Source of the DNA: Labilibaculum sp.
GTDB taxonomy: Bacteria; Bacteroidota; Bacteroidia; Bacteroidales; Marinifilaceae
DNA length: 64,000 nucleotides
Reading direction: 5' to 3'
Assembly (NCBI RefSeq): GCF_963664555.1
Contig: NZ_OY761461.1
Coordinates: 124,001 to 188,000, forward strand
Below are positions 10,724 through 21,559 of the stretch, piece by piece; position 1 is the first letter of the stretch, and each line of letters starts with the position of its first letter. The notes beneath the pieces are model-generated. The model saw only the letters and a list, made by a program, of their open reading frames with translations. It ran no database searches and was not told the origin of the DNA. Both the position numbers and the translations under genes were made by a program.

Positions 10724-10769
10724 AATACAAAAAAATCCTCATCCCAATGGATGAGGATTTTTTTGTATT
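10724..10769. terminator. Strong bidirectional terminator
   Basis: Perfect 21-bp stem with a 4-nt loop (core ATCCTCATCC / GGATGAGGAT) flanked by A7 and T7 inside the stem. It lies between converging genes and serves both. Confidence 0.9.
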
Positions 10770-10845
10770 GTTTCACCATCTGAGCAAGCCGGCAGATCAT
10801 AGGGATTATGGGTTTTAGATTACTAAAACATTATCCCTCTAAATC

Positions 10846-11289
10846 TTACTCTTGTATCAAAACCTCGATTAATTTAATAGAATCGGAAATGCACTTCGAA
10901 CAAACATTCTTTTTTAAGTCCAAATCTTGAAATTCCTTCTCCCCTTTTTCTGTTGTAAAATCACAATTTAAAAGGATCTTACAGTCAAGTGAGCCATACA
11001 AAGCTGCAAAATCAACCGTAAACTTTTGGATCATTTCATTGGTTGCATTTCTTGCATCAATATTTTCTACGTGCCTCTTGGCATTATAAATACCCAATAC
11101 CATAAAGGAACCAGTAACAGCTCCGCAGGTTTTTTGCATTTTTCCCATTCCGCCGCCAAAACCATTCGATACGGCTAAAGCCATGTCTAAATCAAATCTT
11201 AAATGATCAGTATAAGCGGTAATAACAGACTGGGCGCAATTCATCCCATTGTAAAACGAATGAATGGCTTTTTCTTCATGTTCTTTCAT
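10846..11289 (-). CDS. C_GCAxxG_C_C family protein (putative redox protein)
   Basis: 147-aa member of the C_GCAxxG_C_C family (CGAxxGCC), named for its conserved cysteines. Seen here are GMNCAQSV (first Cys), GFGGGMGKMQKTCGAVTG (glycine-rich, with the central Cys-Gly-Ala), LDCKILL and VCSKCISDS near the C-terminus. Members are thought to be redox-active or metal-binding and often lie near oxidoreductases or transporters. No biochemical role is firmly known. There is no signal peptide. It is just downstream of atpG, but a terminator between them argues for separate transcription. Confidence 0.85.
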   Translation of the reverse strand: MKEHEEKAIHSFYNGMNCAQSVITAYTDHLRFDLDMALAVSNGFGGGMGKMQKTCGAVTGSFMVLGIYNAKRHVENIDARNATNEMIQKFTVDFAALYGSLDCKILLNCDFTTEKGEKEFQDLDLKKNVCSKCISDSIKLIEVLIQE

Positions 11290-11351
11290 GTAAATTAATC
11301 TTTCGGTTATTTTATTGAAAACTTAATTCTTATCCATTTTAAGTAGAAAAA

Positions 11352-11373
11352 AAGCCCACCCTAAGGTGAGCTT
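11352..11373 (-). terminator. Terminator of the main atp operon
   Basis: Stem AAGCCCACC / GGTGAGCTT with one C-A mismatch and loop CTAA. It is followed on the minus strand by a run of seven U. It lies 43 bp past the atpG stop. Confidence 0.75.
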
Positions 11374-11415
11374 GCAGCATTTATTAATCGTTTAAATATG
11401 GTCTTTAAAATGGCA

Positions 11416-12288
11416 TTAATTAGCCAAAGCATTAGCTCCGGATACAATCTCCAAAATTTCGTTGGTAATTGCTGCCTGACGAGCTTTGTTGTAGGTCAGA
11501 TTCAGATCCTGAATTAAATCAGAAGCATTATCTGTTGCCTTGTGCATTGCTGTCATTCTGGCTCCGTGCTCGGATGCAAAGGAATCCAGCATTGCCTTAA
11601 AAAATTGTGTTCTTAAAGATCTTGGAATCAATTCCGCTAAAATTTCTTCCTGATTTGGTTCAAAAATATATTCTGTCTTACTGTTCATATCCTCTTCAGG
11701 TTGAACAACAGGCAAAAACTGTTCGGTTTTTAAAATTTGCACTCCCGCATTTTTAAACTGATTGTAAACTAATTCTACTCTGTCATATTTTCCTTCTACA
11801 AACTCCCTCATAACCAAAGAAGCAATAGCCGACACACTTTCAAAGTTCAAATTATCGTACACATGATTGTGTTCTCCAACAACATTAAAATACTTACGAA
11901 GAATTTCCCATCCTTGCTTTCCGATTGCCAATATGTGAAGTGAACCTTGCTGGTTTTGTTCAGCGTAAGTAGTCTCAGCCAAGATAGTAACCTGCTTAAT
12001 TACATTTGCATTAAATCCACCACATAAGCCCTTATTGGAAGTTATCACAACCAATAAAACCTTTTCAGGCTTTCTCGCCACACCGTATAAATTATCATCA
12101 GAATTAGTCAAACTTCCAGTTAGGTTCGATAAAATCTCATGAAGCTTAGCCGCGAATGGACGAATTTGCAGGATAGCATCCTGAGCCTTTTTTAATTTGG
12201 CAGCAGAAACCATTTTCATCGCTGCAGTAACCTGTTTGGTTTTCTGAACCGACGAAATACGAGTACGAATTTCTTTTAAATTAGCCAT
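11416..12288 (-). CDS. atpG: F1 ATP synthase gamma subunit
   Basis: Rotor shaft subunit, 290 aa. The N-terminal helix MANLKEIRTRISSVQKTKQ with TAAMKMVSAAKLKKAQ and the C-terminal helix with RMTAMHKATDNASDLI and LTYNKARQAAITNEI form the coiled-coil axle. SNKGLCGGFNANV marks the Rossmann-like middle domain. Length is normal. It is last in the bactofilin-atpZ-atpI-like-atpBEFHAG series, 70 bp after atpA. Confidence 0.96.
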   Translation of the reverse strand: MANLKEIRTRISSVQKTKQVTAAMKMVSAAKLKKAQDAILQIRPFAAKLHEILSNLTGSLTNSDDNLYGVARKPEKVLLVVITSNKGLCGGFNANVIKQVTILAETTYAEQNQQGSLHILAIGKQGWEILRKYFNVVGEHNHVYDNLNFESVSAIASLVMREFVEGKYDRVELVYNQFKNAGVQILKTEQFLPVVQPEEDMNSKTEYIFEPNQEEILAELIPRSLRTQFFKAMLDSFASEHGARMTAMHKATDNASDLIQDLNLTYNKARQAAITNEILEIVSGANALAN

Positions 12289-12358
12289 CTATTCTAATTA
12301 ACAATGATCAATTAATGTTTAATGAGTATCTGCCTTATTATCAAGTACTAATTGTCAA

Positions 12359-13960
12359 TTATTTATATTTCGCAGATAGCTCGGCAACAACGGATTTCAT
12401 AATATCCTGTGCTTCCTGAGTATATTTTCCCGATCCCAGCTCAACCAAAACAGCTTTGTGTTTCATGGCCATAAAATCAAGAAATTCAATTTCAAATTCT
12501 TTCACTTTATCTACAGGAACATTACGCAATAATCCTTGTGATCCACAGTACAAAATAGCTACCTGCTTATCAACCGTGTAAGGTGAATATTGTCCTTGTT
12601 TTAAGATTTCCACATTCTTCGAACCTTTATCTAAAACAGAACGGGTTGCAGCATCCATATCGGAACCAAACTTGGAAAAAGCTTCCAATTCACGATATTG
12701 TGCCTGATCCAGCTTCAAAGTACCGGCTACTTTTTTCATCGACTTGATCTGAGCGTTTCCTCCCACACGGGACACCGAGATGCCTACGTTAATTGCAGGA
12801 CGAATACCGGCGTTAAAAAGATCTGACTCCAAGAAGATTTGACCATCGGTAATCGAAATTACATTGGTTGGAATGTATGCCGATACGTCACCAGCCTGAG
12901 TCTCAATAATTGGAAGTGCCGTCAAAGAACCTCCTCCTCTGATAATCGATTCACCATTCTCATCCTTAGCATTTTTCATGCTCTCAGGCAAGTCATTCAT
13001 CTGACGGGCAATCTCATCTGAATTAATGATTTTAGCCGAACGTTCTAACAATCTTGAGTGCAAATAAAATACATCACCTGGATATGCTTCACGTCCTGGT
13101 GGACGACGAAGCAACAGAGAAACTTCACGATACGATACCGCTTGTTTCGATAAATCATCATAAATAATTAATGCAGGACGGCCTGTATCTCGGAAAAATT
13201 CTCCAATGGAAGCTCCTGCAAAAGGTGCATAAAACTGCAGTGCTGCCGGATCGGCGGCAGTTGCCATCACAATAACCGTATAGGCCATAGCTCCATGCTC
13301 CTCAAGTGTTCTGGCGATATTTGCAACAGTAGAACCTTTTTGTCCTATGGCTACATAGATACAATATACCGGCTTTCCTTTATCGTAAAATTCTTTTTGA
13401 TTGATAATGGTATCAATTGCGATTGCTGTTTTACCTGTCTGACGGTCACCAATGATTAACTCACGTTGTCCACGTCCAATAGGAATCATTGCATCAATCG
13501 ACTTCAATCCCGTTTGCAAAGGCTCAGTTACCGGCTGACGATAAAGTACCCCGGGAGCTTTACGTTCCAATGGCATTTCGTATGTTATACCCTTTATTTC
13601 ACCTTTTCCATCAAGAGGCTCACCAATGGTATTGATAACACGTCCTAACATTCCCTCTCCAACATTGATTGAGGCAATACGCTTGGTGCGTTTTACAACA
13701 TCACCTTCTTTAATTCCCTGAGTTTCTCCCAAAAGAACAGCTCCTACATTGTCCTCTTCGAGGTTCAATACAATACCTAAAACGCCATTTTGGAATTCAA
13801 TTAACTCATTGGATTCAACGTGCGATAAACCGTAGATGCGGGCGATACCATCCCCAACTTGCAATACGGTTCCGACTTCTTCCAGTTCTGCCTCGGTTTT
13901 TAATCCTTTTAATTGCTGCTTTAGGATTTCCGAAACTTCTGCAGGTTTAATACTAGCCAT
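12359..13960 (-). CDS. atpA: F1 ATP synthase alpha subunit
   Basis: Regulatory nucleotide-binding subunit alternating with beta in the F1 hexamer, 533 aa. Walker A GDRQTGKT is at residues 171-178. The signature [17 protein letters not shown] and the N-terminal crown ([13 protein letters not shown]) are present. The C-terminal helical bundle is intact. It lies 42 bp after atpH and is the sixth gene of the operon by subunit order (a, c, b, delta, alpha, gamma). Confidence 0.97.
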   Translation of the reverse strand: MASIKPAEVSEILKQQLKGLKTEAELEEVGTVLQVGDGIARIYGLSHVESNELIEFQNGVLGIVLNLEEDNVGAVLLGETQGIKEGDVVKRTKRIASINVGEGMLGRVINTIGEPLDGKGEIKGITYEMPLERKAPGVLYRQPVTEPLQTGLKSIDAMIPIGRGQRELIIGDRQTGKTAIAIDTIINQKEFYDKGKPVYCIYVAIGQKGSTVANIARTLEEHGAMAYTVIVMATAADPAALQFYAPFAGASIGEFFRDTGRPALIIYDDLSKQAVSYREVSLLLRRPPGREAYPGDVFYLHSRLLERSAKIINSDEIARQMNDLPESMKNAKDENGESIIRGGGSLTALPIIETQAGDVSAYIPTNVISITDGQIFLESDLFNAGIRPAINVGISVSRVGGNAQIKSMKKVAGTLKLDQAQYRELEAFSKFGSDMDAATRSVLDKGSKNVEILKQGQYSPYTVDKQVAILYCGSQGLLRNVPVDKVKEFEIEFLDFMAMKHKAVLVELGSGKYTQEAQDIMKSVVAELSAKYK

Positions 13961-14002
13961 ATTTAATTTTTATTTAGTCAGAGTTTAATCCGATTTGAAA
14001 TT

Positions 14003-14551
14003 CTATTTCATATGATTTGAAAGCAATTCACGCTTAATTAAATTCAACTGATTGCTTACACTCGCATCCAGTTGCTGATCTTCAATTCGAAGCACAAATC
14101 CACCAATAATTTCTTTATCAACAACTTCCTGCAACTCAATTTTTGCATTGTAAGATTTTGAAAGTAATTCAATCAATTTGCGATTGCTTTCTTTCTCAAC
14201 AGCTGATGCAGATGTAAGTGTGGCTGATAAAATCCCCTTGTCTTTACGACACAATGCCAAAAAATTTCTTGAGATATCCTTCAGGTAAATTTCCCGACGA
14301 TTTTGCACCACCAAATCTAAAAAATTAAGACTGACCGGATTTATTTTATCACCAAATATCAGCTTAACCGAAGTTCGTTTCTGAGAGGTTTTAACAACCG
14401 GACTTTCAACCATAAGCCAAAATTCAGGTATCGTTTTACAAGCCTCATCAACCAGCTGAATATCTTTAATTACCGACTCAATTAAGTTCTCCTCTTTTCC
14501 TAATTCAAAAAGAGCTTTGGCATAACGAACCGAGATTTTACTTTCGTTCAT
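14003..14551 (-). CDS. atpH: F1 ATP synthase delta subunit
   Basis: Peripheral-stalk delta (OSCP) subunit, 182 aa. It has an N-terminal helical bundle (ISVRYAKALFELGKEE) and the typical C-terminal pattern VDKEIIGGFVLRIEDQQLDA with a closing amphipathic helix. It links the b dimer to the top of the alpha-beta hexamer. Gaps to atpF and atpA are 60 and 42 bp. Confidence 0.95.
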   Translation of the reverse strand: MNESKISVRYAKALFELGKEENLIESVIKDIQLVDEACKTIPEFWLMVESPVVKTSQKRTSVKLIFGDKINPVSLNFLDLVVQNRREIYLKDISRNFLALCRKDKGILSATLTSASAVEKESNRKLIELLSKSYNAKIELQEVVDKEIIGGFVLRIEDQQLDASVSNQLNLIKRELLSNHMK

Positions 14552-14611
14552 GTTCTTTAGATTATTAGATGTGAGTTATGGGATTCAACAAGACTCCCCT
14601 ACACCCATTTA

Positions 14612-15106
14612 CTAATTCAACTTTACTTCGTCCATTAACTTTTTGAAGTAATCTTTTTGCTGCTGATCATCAGCAAATTGCTGACGGAGAATTTTCTCTG
14701 CTATTTCGACAGAAAGAATTGCTACCTGAGCTTTAATTTCATTCAAAGCAACGGATTTTTCATTCTTAATGTTTATCCGTGCCGATTCGATTACTTTATC
14801 TGCCTCAAGAGTTGCTTTTTGTTTGGCTTCGCTAACCAACTTACCGCCCATCTCTTTTGCCTCTTTAAGCATTGCCTCACGCTCTCTTCTCGCTTCCTGA
14901 AGAATTCTTTCGTTATCGACTTGTAATGCCGCCATTTCTTCTTTTGCACGCTCTGCAGAACTAAGTGCATCTTCAATGGATTGTTCCCTTTCTTTTAATG
15001 CATTCAGAATTGGTTTCCAGGCATACTTTGCCAAAATAAACAAAACAATCCCAAAAGCTAAAAGCATCCATATAAAGGTTCCTAATTCAGGTGTTACTAA
15101 GCCCAT
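14612..15106 (-). CDS. atpF: F0 ATP synthase b subunit
   Basis: Peripheral-stalk b subunit, 164 aa. One TM near residues 8-27 (TFIWMLLAFGIVLFILAKY) is followed by KPILNALKEREQSIEDAL. A long charged coiled coil runs from about 40 to 125, and LRQQFADDQQQKDYFKKLM near the end contacts delta. Typical length and position between atpE and atpH. Confidence 0.96.
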   Translation of the reverse strand: MGLVTPELGTFIWMLLAFGIVLFILAKYAWKPILNALKEREQSIEDALSSAERAKEEMAALQVDNERILQEARREREAMLKEAKEMGGKLVSEAKQKATLEADKVIESARINIKNEKSVALNEIKAQVAILSVEIAEKILRQQFADDQQQKDYFKKLMDEVKLN

Positions 15107-15204
15107 GTTATTCTATTTTAATTCACTTTAAGTGACGTTAACATCCAAATAGATTCCACAATTTGCCGCAGACAATCTCTTATGGCAAATTGTGGATCAT
15201 GCTA

Positions 15205-16610
<1,406 letters not shown>

Positions 16611-16857
16611 ACGTAAACGACTTACTTTGTAACAGATAACTAATTACCTGGCTTGAGACAAAACCCAAATCAGCTAATTCAGAACTTATTCGATCTGTTT
16701 GGTTAAAATGTTAATCCAAAACAAATTGCATCAACAATATTTTCTGGAATGATAACTCATTCGTTTATTACTTACTTTTTCAAGCTAAAAACTTACTGCT
16801 TTTTTAATTTTGACTTCCAAATTTAATAAAAAATCAATTGCATGTGGCTTTTTAAAA

Positions 16858-17250
16858 TCATTTAACATTTCCAGACCTTAAAGTATTGGATAAAGACACA
16901 ACATCATAAGCTGTATATACCACATAGCAAAAACCAAAAAACAGGACGAAACTCAATGCTTGTGAACGATCCAATAAAACGTAAATGATCACAAAGCTTA
17001 GGTGAGAGAATAGTTTTATTCCGAACCATGCCATATAATTTGTATTGAAAACCCGAGGATTCTCCTTTGCCGTTTTTACCAACTTATAGTGCTGAAAGGA
17101 ACTAATCAGAAAAAAGTACAATATAACAAAAGGAAAAACATAGTTGAACCATGGTTTTAACAAAGTCAAATACATCAGAACCGAGATGACGATTAATGCA
17201 CCGGAAATGATTCCTAAGTTTCGAATGTACTTTTTAAATGATTTTTCCAT
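16858..17250 (-). CDS. Small membrane protein of the ATP synthase operon (AtpI-like position)
   Basis: 130-aa hydrophobic protein with four predicted TM helices (about residues 12-30, 33-50, 72-90 and 95-115) and charged ends. Sequence alone does not identify it firmly. Its position between atpZ and atpB is that of the atpI/UncI assembly or Ca/Mg-transport factor, so a role in c-ring assembly is a reasonable guess. It is 22 bp after atpZ. It could also be an uncharacterised Bacteroidetes-only operon member. Confidence 0.7.
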   Translation of the reverse strand: MEKSFKKYIRNLGIISGALIVISVLMYLTLLKPWFNYVFPFVILYFFLISSFQHYKLVKTAKENPRVFNTNYMAWFGIKLFSHLSFVIIYVLLDRSQALSFVLFFGFCYVVYTAYDVVSLSNTLRSGNVK

Positions 17251-17272
17251 ATTCGAATTTATATGCGTCCGA

Positions 17273-17515
17273 TTATTTTTTCAGCAAATCTTTTAACGCA
17301 AAATATAAAGATAATACAACGCCACCAAAAGCTCCGATAATTGTAAATAATGGAAATTCATTTCCCAAATACTTATCCAACTGAAACCCTCCAAACAAGA
17401 CCAAAAGTATGATGGCAATCATTTGAAATGCCAGACCAGAATATTTTGCCAAACTGGTCACTTGTTGTTTTCTCTTTTCGAGGGAGCTTTTGTTGTCCTC
17501 CTTATTTTTTTTCAT
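17273..17515 (-). CDS. atpZ: AtpZ/AtpI family protein
   Basis: Small membrane protein of the AtpZ family (putative F0F1-ATPase subunit), 80 aa. The conserved core YSGLAFQMIAIILLVLFGGF and LGNEFPLFTIIGAFGGVVL form two TM hairpin helices, preceded by a Lys-rich cytoplasmic head. I use the ATG at 17515, which overlaps the end of the bactofilin gene by 14 bp. A TTG at 17575 would add 20 residues and make a 74-bp overlap. Family members are believed to aid c-ring assembly or Mg2+ supply for the ATP synthase. Confidence 0.85.
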   Translation of the reverse strand: MKKNKEDNKSSLEKRKQQVTSLAKYSGLAFQMIAIILLVLFGGFQLDKYLGNEFPLFTIIGAFGGVVLSLYFALKDLLKK

Positions 17516-17891
17516 CTTTTTTTGGAACTGACTCGCCCATTTTACAGGATCCGGTAAATTTGGCTCCTGGCTCAACAGAAATTTTATCGGTAGTTATATT
17601 TCCAAGAATAATTGCGGTGTTTTTTAAATTAACCATTTCTGAAGCAATAATATTGCCTTCTACCATTCCGGAAACATCAATTGTTTTACAATGAACATCT
17701 CCTTGAATTTTACCGGTATTCCCGACAACAACTTTTCCATTCACATTCATTTTCCCGTTCAGGAACCCATCAATTCGAATATCTCTTGACGCTTGAATAT
17801 CCCCGGTTATGGATGTTCCATCGCAGATCAAATTCACTGCGGTTGGTTGTACTTCATTGTTTTTGCTCATTTTATCTTTTTTGCTAAACAT
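17502..17891 (-). CDS. Bactofilin (polymer-forming cytoskeletal protein)
   Basis: 129-aa bactofilin. The DUF583 beta-helix is recognisable from about residue 20 to 115 by its regular Gly/Val turns: GTSITGDIQASRDIRIDGFL, GKVVVGNTGKIQGDVHCK, VEGNIIASEMVNLKN. A charged C-terminal tail follows. Such proteins self-assemble into filaments without nucleotides, at the inner membrane, and help cell shape or localisation. It heads the ATP synthase operon and overlaps atpZ, a layout I recall from other Bacteroidetes. Whether filament and ATP synthase interact is unknown. Confidence 0.9.
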   Translation of the reverse strand: MFSKKDKMSKNNEVQPTAVNLICDGTSITGDIQASRDIRIDGFLNGKMNVNGKVVVGNTGKIQGDVHCKTIDVSGMVEGNIIASEMVNLKNTAIILGNITTDKISVEPGAKFTGSCKMGESVPKKDEKK

Positions 17892-18080
17892 GTTAATATC
17901 ATATTGAATTTATAAAGCTGAGTGGTTGAATATTGCTGCCACTTATGAAACTTTCATATCATCACCGTTAAAAAGCTCCGTTTGACTAATTTCGTCAGTA
18001 ATAATAAATCAACTCAATTTTATAAAAAAAAAGTATTTTCCAATTAAAAAAAGAACTGTAAGTTCTCTTTGCAAGCCATA

Positions 18081-18088
18081 CAAATATA
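18081..18088 (-). promoter_or_regulatory. -7 box, candidate promoter of the bactofilin-atp operon
   Basis: Minus strand TATATTTG matches TAnnTTTG, 189 nt upstream of the bactofilin ATG. It is the only full match I found in the 293-bp gap, which would give a long leader. No -33 is seen. Confidence 0.35.
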
Positions 18089-18137
18089 AAAATTTGATTG
18101 AAGAAAACCATTCTTTTTAAACGATTCCAAGAAAAAA

Positions 18138-18158
18138 AGGCCCCCAATTTGGAGGCCT
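18138..18158 (-). terminator. Terminator of fabH
   Basis: Stem AGGCCCCCA / TGGAGGCCT with one mismatch and loop ATTT, followed on the minus strand by U7. It lies 27 bp past the fabH stop. Confidence 0.8.
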
Positions 18159-18184
18159 GATTATATTCTTACTTAGTTATTGTT

Positions 18185-19183
18185 TTATTTAGGATTGTAA
18201 CCCCATTTCAAAAGAATAGAACCCCAGGTAAACCCAGCTCCAAATCCCGAAAGGATAATGTTATCACCTTTATTCAATTGGTTTTCCCACTCCCATAAAC
18301 ACAAAGGTATTGTAGCTGAAGTAGTGTTTCCGTATTTTTGGATATTGATCATTACTTTCTCTTTCGCCAATCCCATTCGTTTTGCTGTAGCTTCAATAAT
18401 ACGGTTATTCGCCTGATGAGGTACCAACCATGCCAAATCATCCGCTGTCATGCCATGTTTTTCCATCATTTCAACGGAAACATCTGCCATATTGGAAACA
18501 GCATGTTTGAAGACATGATTTCCTTCCTGATAAATGAAATGCTCACGGGCATCAACGGTTTCATGACTTGCCGGCTTACAAGATCCGCCAGCTTTTTGAT
18601 GCAGATGTTTTCTGCCAAATCCTTGAGTATGCAACATTTCATCGATTATACCAATATTTTCGGTAGTTGGCTCCAACATTACTGCTGCCGCTCCATCACC
18701 AAATATAGGGCAAGTCTGACGATCTGTATAATCAACGATTGATGACATTTTTTCAGCACCAACAATTACCACTTTTTTGTACATTCCTGATTGAATGTAC
18801 TTTGAACCAGTAACCAATGCGAATAAAAATCCCGAACATCCCGCATTCAAATCAAAACTAAATGCGTCATTAATTCCCAATTTATCGCTAATGATATTAG
18901 CCGTTGCCGGAAATTGCATGTCAGGAGTTACTGTTGCACAAATCAACAAATCAACATTCTCAGGAGAGGTATTGGTTTTTTTCAAAAGCTCTTCAACAGC
19001 TCTTGCCCCCAAATCTGAAGATCCTTTTCCTTCGCCTTTTAGAATTCTTCTTTCCTTAATACCAATACGAGTCATAATCCACTCATCGGTTGTATCAACC
19101 ATGGTGCTCAATTCCTCATTGGTAAGAACATAGTCTGGAACATAAGCTCCAACACCAGTTATTACTGCATTAATTTTTGACAT
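18185..19183 (-). CDS. fabH: Beta-ketoacyl-ACP synthase III
   Basis: Starts fatty-acid synthesis by condensing acetyl-CoA (or a branched acyl-CoA) with malonyl-ACP, 332 aa. Catalytic Cys116 is in [10 protein letters not shown], His in [12 protein letters not shown] (about 256) and Asn in [12 protein letters not shown] (about 286), giving the full Cys-His-Asn triad. The N-terminal [16 protein letters not shown] is standard. It follows yceD and rpmF, which often precede the fab genes in bacteria; plsX is not between them here. Confidence 0.95.
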   Translation of the reverse strand: MSKINAVITGVGAYVPDYVLTNEELSTMVDTTDEWIMTRIGIKERRILKGEGKGSSDLGARAVEELLKKTNTSPENVDLLICATVTPDMQFPATANIISDKLGINDAFSFDLNAGCSGFLFALVTGSKYIQSGMYKKVVIVGAEKMSSIVDYTDRQTCPIFGDGAAAVMLEPTTENIGIIDEMLHTQGFGRKHLHQKAGGSCKPASHETVDAREHFIYQEGNHVFKHAVSNMADVSVEMMEKHGMTADDLAWLVPHQANNRIIEATAKRMGLAKEKVMINIQKYGNTTSATIPLCLWEWENQLNKGDNIILSGFGAGFTWGSILLKWGYNPK

Positions 19184-19350
19184 TCTTCTAGCTTACTTAG
19201 TGTTTATCAGATAGATTCAGCGTTCTGCTTACACAGAAATCCATTCTAAACAAATTAAATAAATACCGAATTATACTTCAACCAACAAAATTGATTAAAA
19301 CCATTTAACAACTCAGGAATTTGCAAAATGAAACTGTATAATAAGCAAAA

Positions 19351-19378
19351 TTGCTCCCAAGTAAAACCTGAGGAGCAA
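19351..19378 (-). terminator. Weak hairpin between rpmF and fabH
   Basis: Seven-bp stem TTGCTCC / GGAGCAA with a 14-nt loop and A-rich flank, 40 bp past the rpmF stop. It could be an attenuator or a leaky terminator. Confidence 0.35.
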
Positions 19379-19417
19379 ATTTACATATTGCGTTTAACCT
19401 AAATAACTTGACTTAGA

Positions 19418-19603
19418 TTATGCTGTAACTTTCTTTTCGATCGCCAATTTACCTCTGTAATAACCGCATTCAGGGCAAACAGTATGATATTTAACAGTTG
19501 CTCCACAATTTGAGCAAGATGCTAAAGTAGCTGGAGTTGCTTTAAGATGAGTTCTTCTCTTATTTCTTCTCTGCTTCGACGTTCTGTGTTTTGGATGTGC
19601 CAT
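19418..19603 (-). CDS. rpmF: 50S ribosomal protein L32
   Basis: 61-aa L32. The N-terminus MAHPKHRTSKQRRNKRRTH is diagnostic. Two Cys pairs (CSNC and CPEC) make this the zinc-binding form. It lies 16 bp after yceD, the usual gene pair. Confidence 0.97.
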   Translation of the reverse strand: MAHPKHRTSKQRRNKRRTHLKATPATLASCSNCGATVKYHTVCPECGYYRGKLAIEKKVTA

Positions 19604-19619
19604 TTTTCAACCTATTTAA

Positions 19620-20147
19620 CTAATTATTATCAATCAATTTTCTTAAATCATTCCATCTTGGATCGATGATCTGTTCATCGCTCACCGAATGGTCATTCAA
19701 TTTTTGAATCATTTCTTCATTACAAGTGCTATCTCCATCTTCATCTTCCGGATGAACAAAGCTTAAAGGTAAGCTCAGTGAAAATAGTTCATAGATGTAA
19801 TATGCTGTTTCCAGTTCGTTTACCGCTTCTGAAATCACAATAACATCATCGGCCAACTCCTCATTTTCCTCTCCAAATTTCACATAAACAGAGCTTTTTC
19901 CACTCACCTCCATGTCAAATTGCTCGAGACAACGATCGCAGGCCACATTCATTTTACCATCCAGTTCAATAGTTAGAGTCATAACCAAAGTCTTCTTCTC
20001 CAGTGTTACTTTCACTGAGGCATCAACCTGATATGCATCTTCCTGCTGAAAATGCTCAAAGAACTCCTGATCGATGGTAAAATTGAATTCATGTTTACCA
20101 TCTTTCAATCCTTTGAAAGGAATCGTATATTTTGCCAGATAATCCAA
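19620..20147 (-). CDS. DUF177 / YceD family protein
   Basis: 175-aa DUF177 protein, the partner gene of rpmF in most bacteria. It has been linked to 23S rRNA accumulation in E. coli and plants. The Cys pair in ACDRCLEQF sits in the usual centre, and the C-terminal DPRWNDLRKLIDNN matches the conserved end. The start is TTG at 20147; there is no nearby ATG, and YTIPFKGLKDGKHEF is the conserved beginning of the family. The -7 box at 20168-20175 fits this start. Confidence 0.87.
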   Translation of the reverse strand: MDYLAKYTIPFKGLKDGKHEFNFTIDQEFFEHFQQEDAYQVDASVKVTLEKKTLVMTLTIELDGKMNVACDRCLEQFDMEVSGKSSVYVKFGEENEELADDVIVISEAVNELETAYYIYELFSLSLPLSFVHPEDEDGDSTCNEEMIQKLNDHSVSDEQIIDPRWNDLRKLIDNN

Positions 20148-20167
20148 AATATTCTAATAAAACTTTG

Positions 20168-20175
20168 CAAAAGTA
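20168..20175 (-). promoter_or_regulatory. -7 box upstream of yceD-rpmF
   Basis: Minus strand TACTTTTG fits TAnnTTTG, 20 nt upstream of the TTG start. No -33 at ideal spacing. Confidence 0.4.
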
Positions 20176-20347
20176 TAAAAATTAATCATACGTTTTCATA
20201 AATACCAACATCTTTTTTCGGCAATTACAACCAATTATTAAACTGAATTACAGTTTCAATGATCAAACTCCCTTGAAAACGGGCTGCAAAAATAGGTAGT
20301 TATTTGTTGGTTTCAAAAAAAAATCAGCTATTTGAAAATCAAATGGT

Positions 20348-21493
20348 TCAATTTAAAGGCAAAATAATCCTAAACACCGCACCGTTGCCCAATTCTGAGC
20401 TAACAACAAAAATTTTTCCGCGATGATAATTTTCAATAATTCTTTTCGAAAGAGATAAACCAAGCCCCCATCCTCTCTTCTTTGAGGTAAATCCTGGCTT
20501 AAAAATAGTCTTAAATTGATTTCTTGCTATGCCTTTCCCCGTATCGCTGATATCGATTATTAGCTGATTTGCTTTATTCGAAACTAAAAATTTCAAACTC
20601 CCCTTGCCTTCCATCGCATCAACCGCATTCTTAGACAAATTCTCAATTACCCACGAAAACAATTCTTTATTTAATGGAACAACTGCATTCTCCACATCAA
20701 CACCTTCTAAATTAAAATCAACCTTACCAGAAGTTCTCTTTTTTAAGTATTCGATACTGTTACTGAGTACATCCAAAATGTTTGTAAACTTTAAAACCGG
20801 CTTTGAACCAATTTTTGAAAAACGTTCAGCAATAACCTCTAACCGATTAACATCTTTTGCCATTTCCAGAGATAATTGAGGATCAATCTCTCCGGATTTA
20901 ATCAACTCCATCCACGCCATTAAAGAGCTGATAGGCGTTCCCAGCTGATGTGCTGTTTCTTTTGACATTCCGACCCAAACCTGATTCTGTTCGGCTGATT
21001 TTGAATACGAAAAAGCCAAAAATGCAATCACAATAAATGTAATTATCGCTCCCAATTGAACAAAAGGATACCAGGCCAATCGCTTTAGAAGACTCGAATC
21101 GTCGAAATAAATGTAGTTTTTTCCATTTACAAGCTCTATTTCAATGAAATGGTTGTCATCCTTCATGTCCTGAAGTTTTTCCTTTAAAACCTTATCTTCA
21201 TTCCTTTTTGGGAGTTTAATATTTCTATGATCGACTATGTTTCCATCATCATCGATAAGAATAACAGGAATAGTTTCATTTTGTTCCAAAATTCGGTTAA
21301 TCAAAGAAACGTCCTGATCGGGATTTAACTGCAGACTCCGCATTCCTTCGGCCCACAATTCAATTTTCTTCACCTCTTCATTGGCTAGTTTTCCAACCAA
21401 GTTATTGGTATAAAGAATTGAGCCAAAAACAATTATTATGGCGATCAGTAAAAAATAAAATTTCCAGTGTCGGTTTTTCAGATAGATATCCAA
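20348..21493 (-). CDS. Membrane sensor histidine kinase
   Basis: 381-aa two-component kinase. TM1 is near residues 11-31, a periplasmic sensor runs from about 32 to 133 and TM2 from about 140 to 162. The phospho-acceptor helix GMSKETAHQLGTPISSLMAW has His near residue 182. The N box is NLSKNAVDAMEG, G1 is DISDTGKGI and G2 is GWGLGLSLSKRII. TTG at 21493 is used as start because it directly precedes the first TM and no ATG is near. No response regulator is adjacent, so it is an orphan. The ligand is unknown. Confidence 0.88.
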   Translation of the reverse strand: MDIYLKNRHWKFYFLLIAIIIVFGSILYTNNLVGKLANEEVKKIELWAEGMRSLQLNPDQDVSLINRILEQNETIPVILIDDDGNIVDHRNIKLPKRNEDKVLKEKLQDMKDDNHFIEIELVNGKNYIYFDDSSLLKRLAWYPFVQLGAIITFIVIAFLAFSYSKSAEQNQVWVGMSKETAHQLGTPISSLMAWMELIKSGEIDPQLSLEMAKDVNRLEVIAERFSKIGSKPVLKFTNILDVLSNSIEYLKKRTSGKVDFNLEGVDVENAVVPLNKELFSWVIENLSKNAVDAMEGKGSLKFLVSNKANQLIIDISDTGKGIARNQFKTIFKPGFTSKKRGWGLGLSLSKRIIENYHRGKIFVVSSELGNGAVFRIILPLN

Positions 21494-21559
21494 GATTTTC
21501 GAGTTCTAAGGTTTCACGTAAAGATAACGGCAAATCTTTTGATTTCTTATCCTACAAAA

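Noticed and set aside
16611..16857. Hidden small gene in the gap before atpB
   Set aside because: No frame with a start, plausible length and recognisable features was seen; a lone TAAATTTG at 16818-16825 (minus strand) is too far from atpB to call a promoter.
17516..17575. Longer atpZ product from a TTG start
   Set aside because: It would overlap bactofilin by 74 bp and add residues not typical of the family; the ATG at 17515 is preferred, though not proven.
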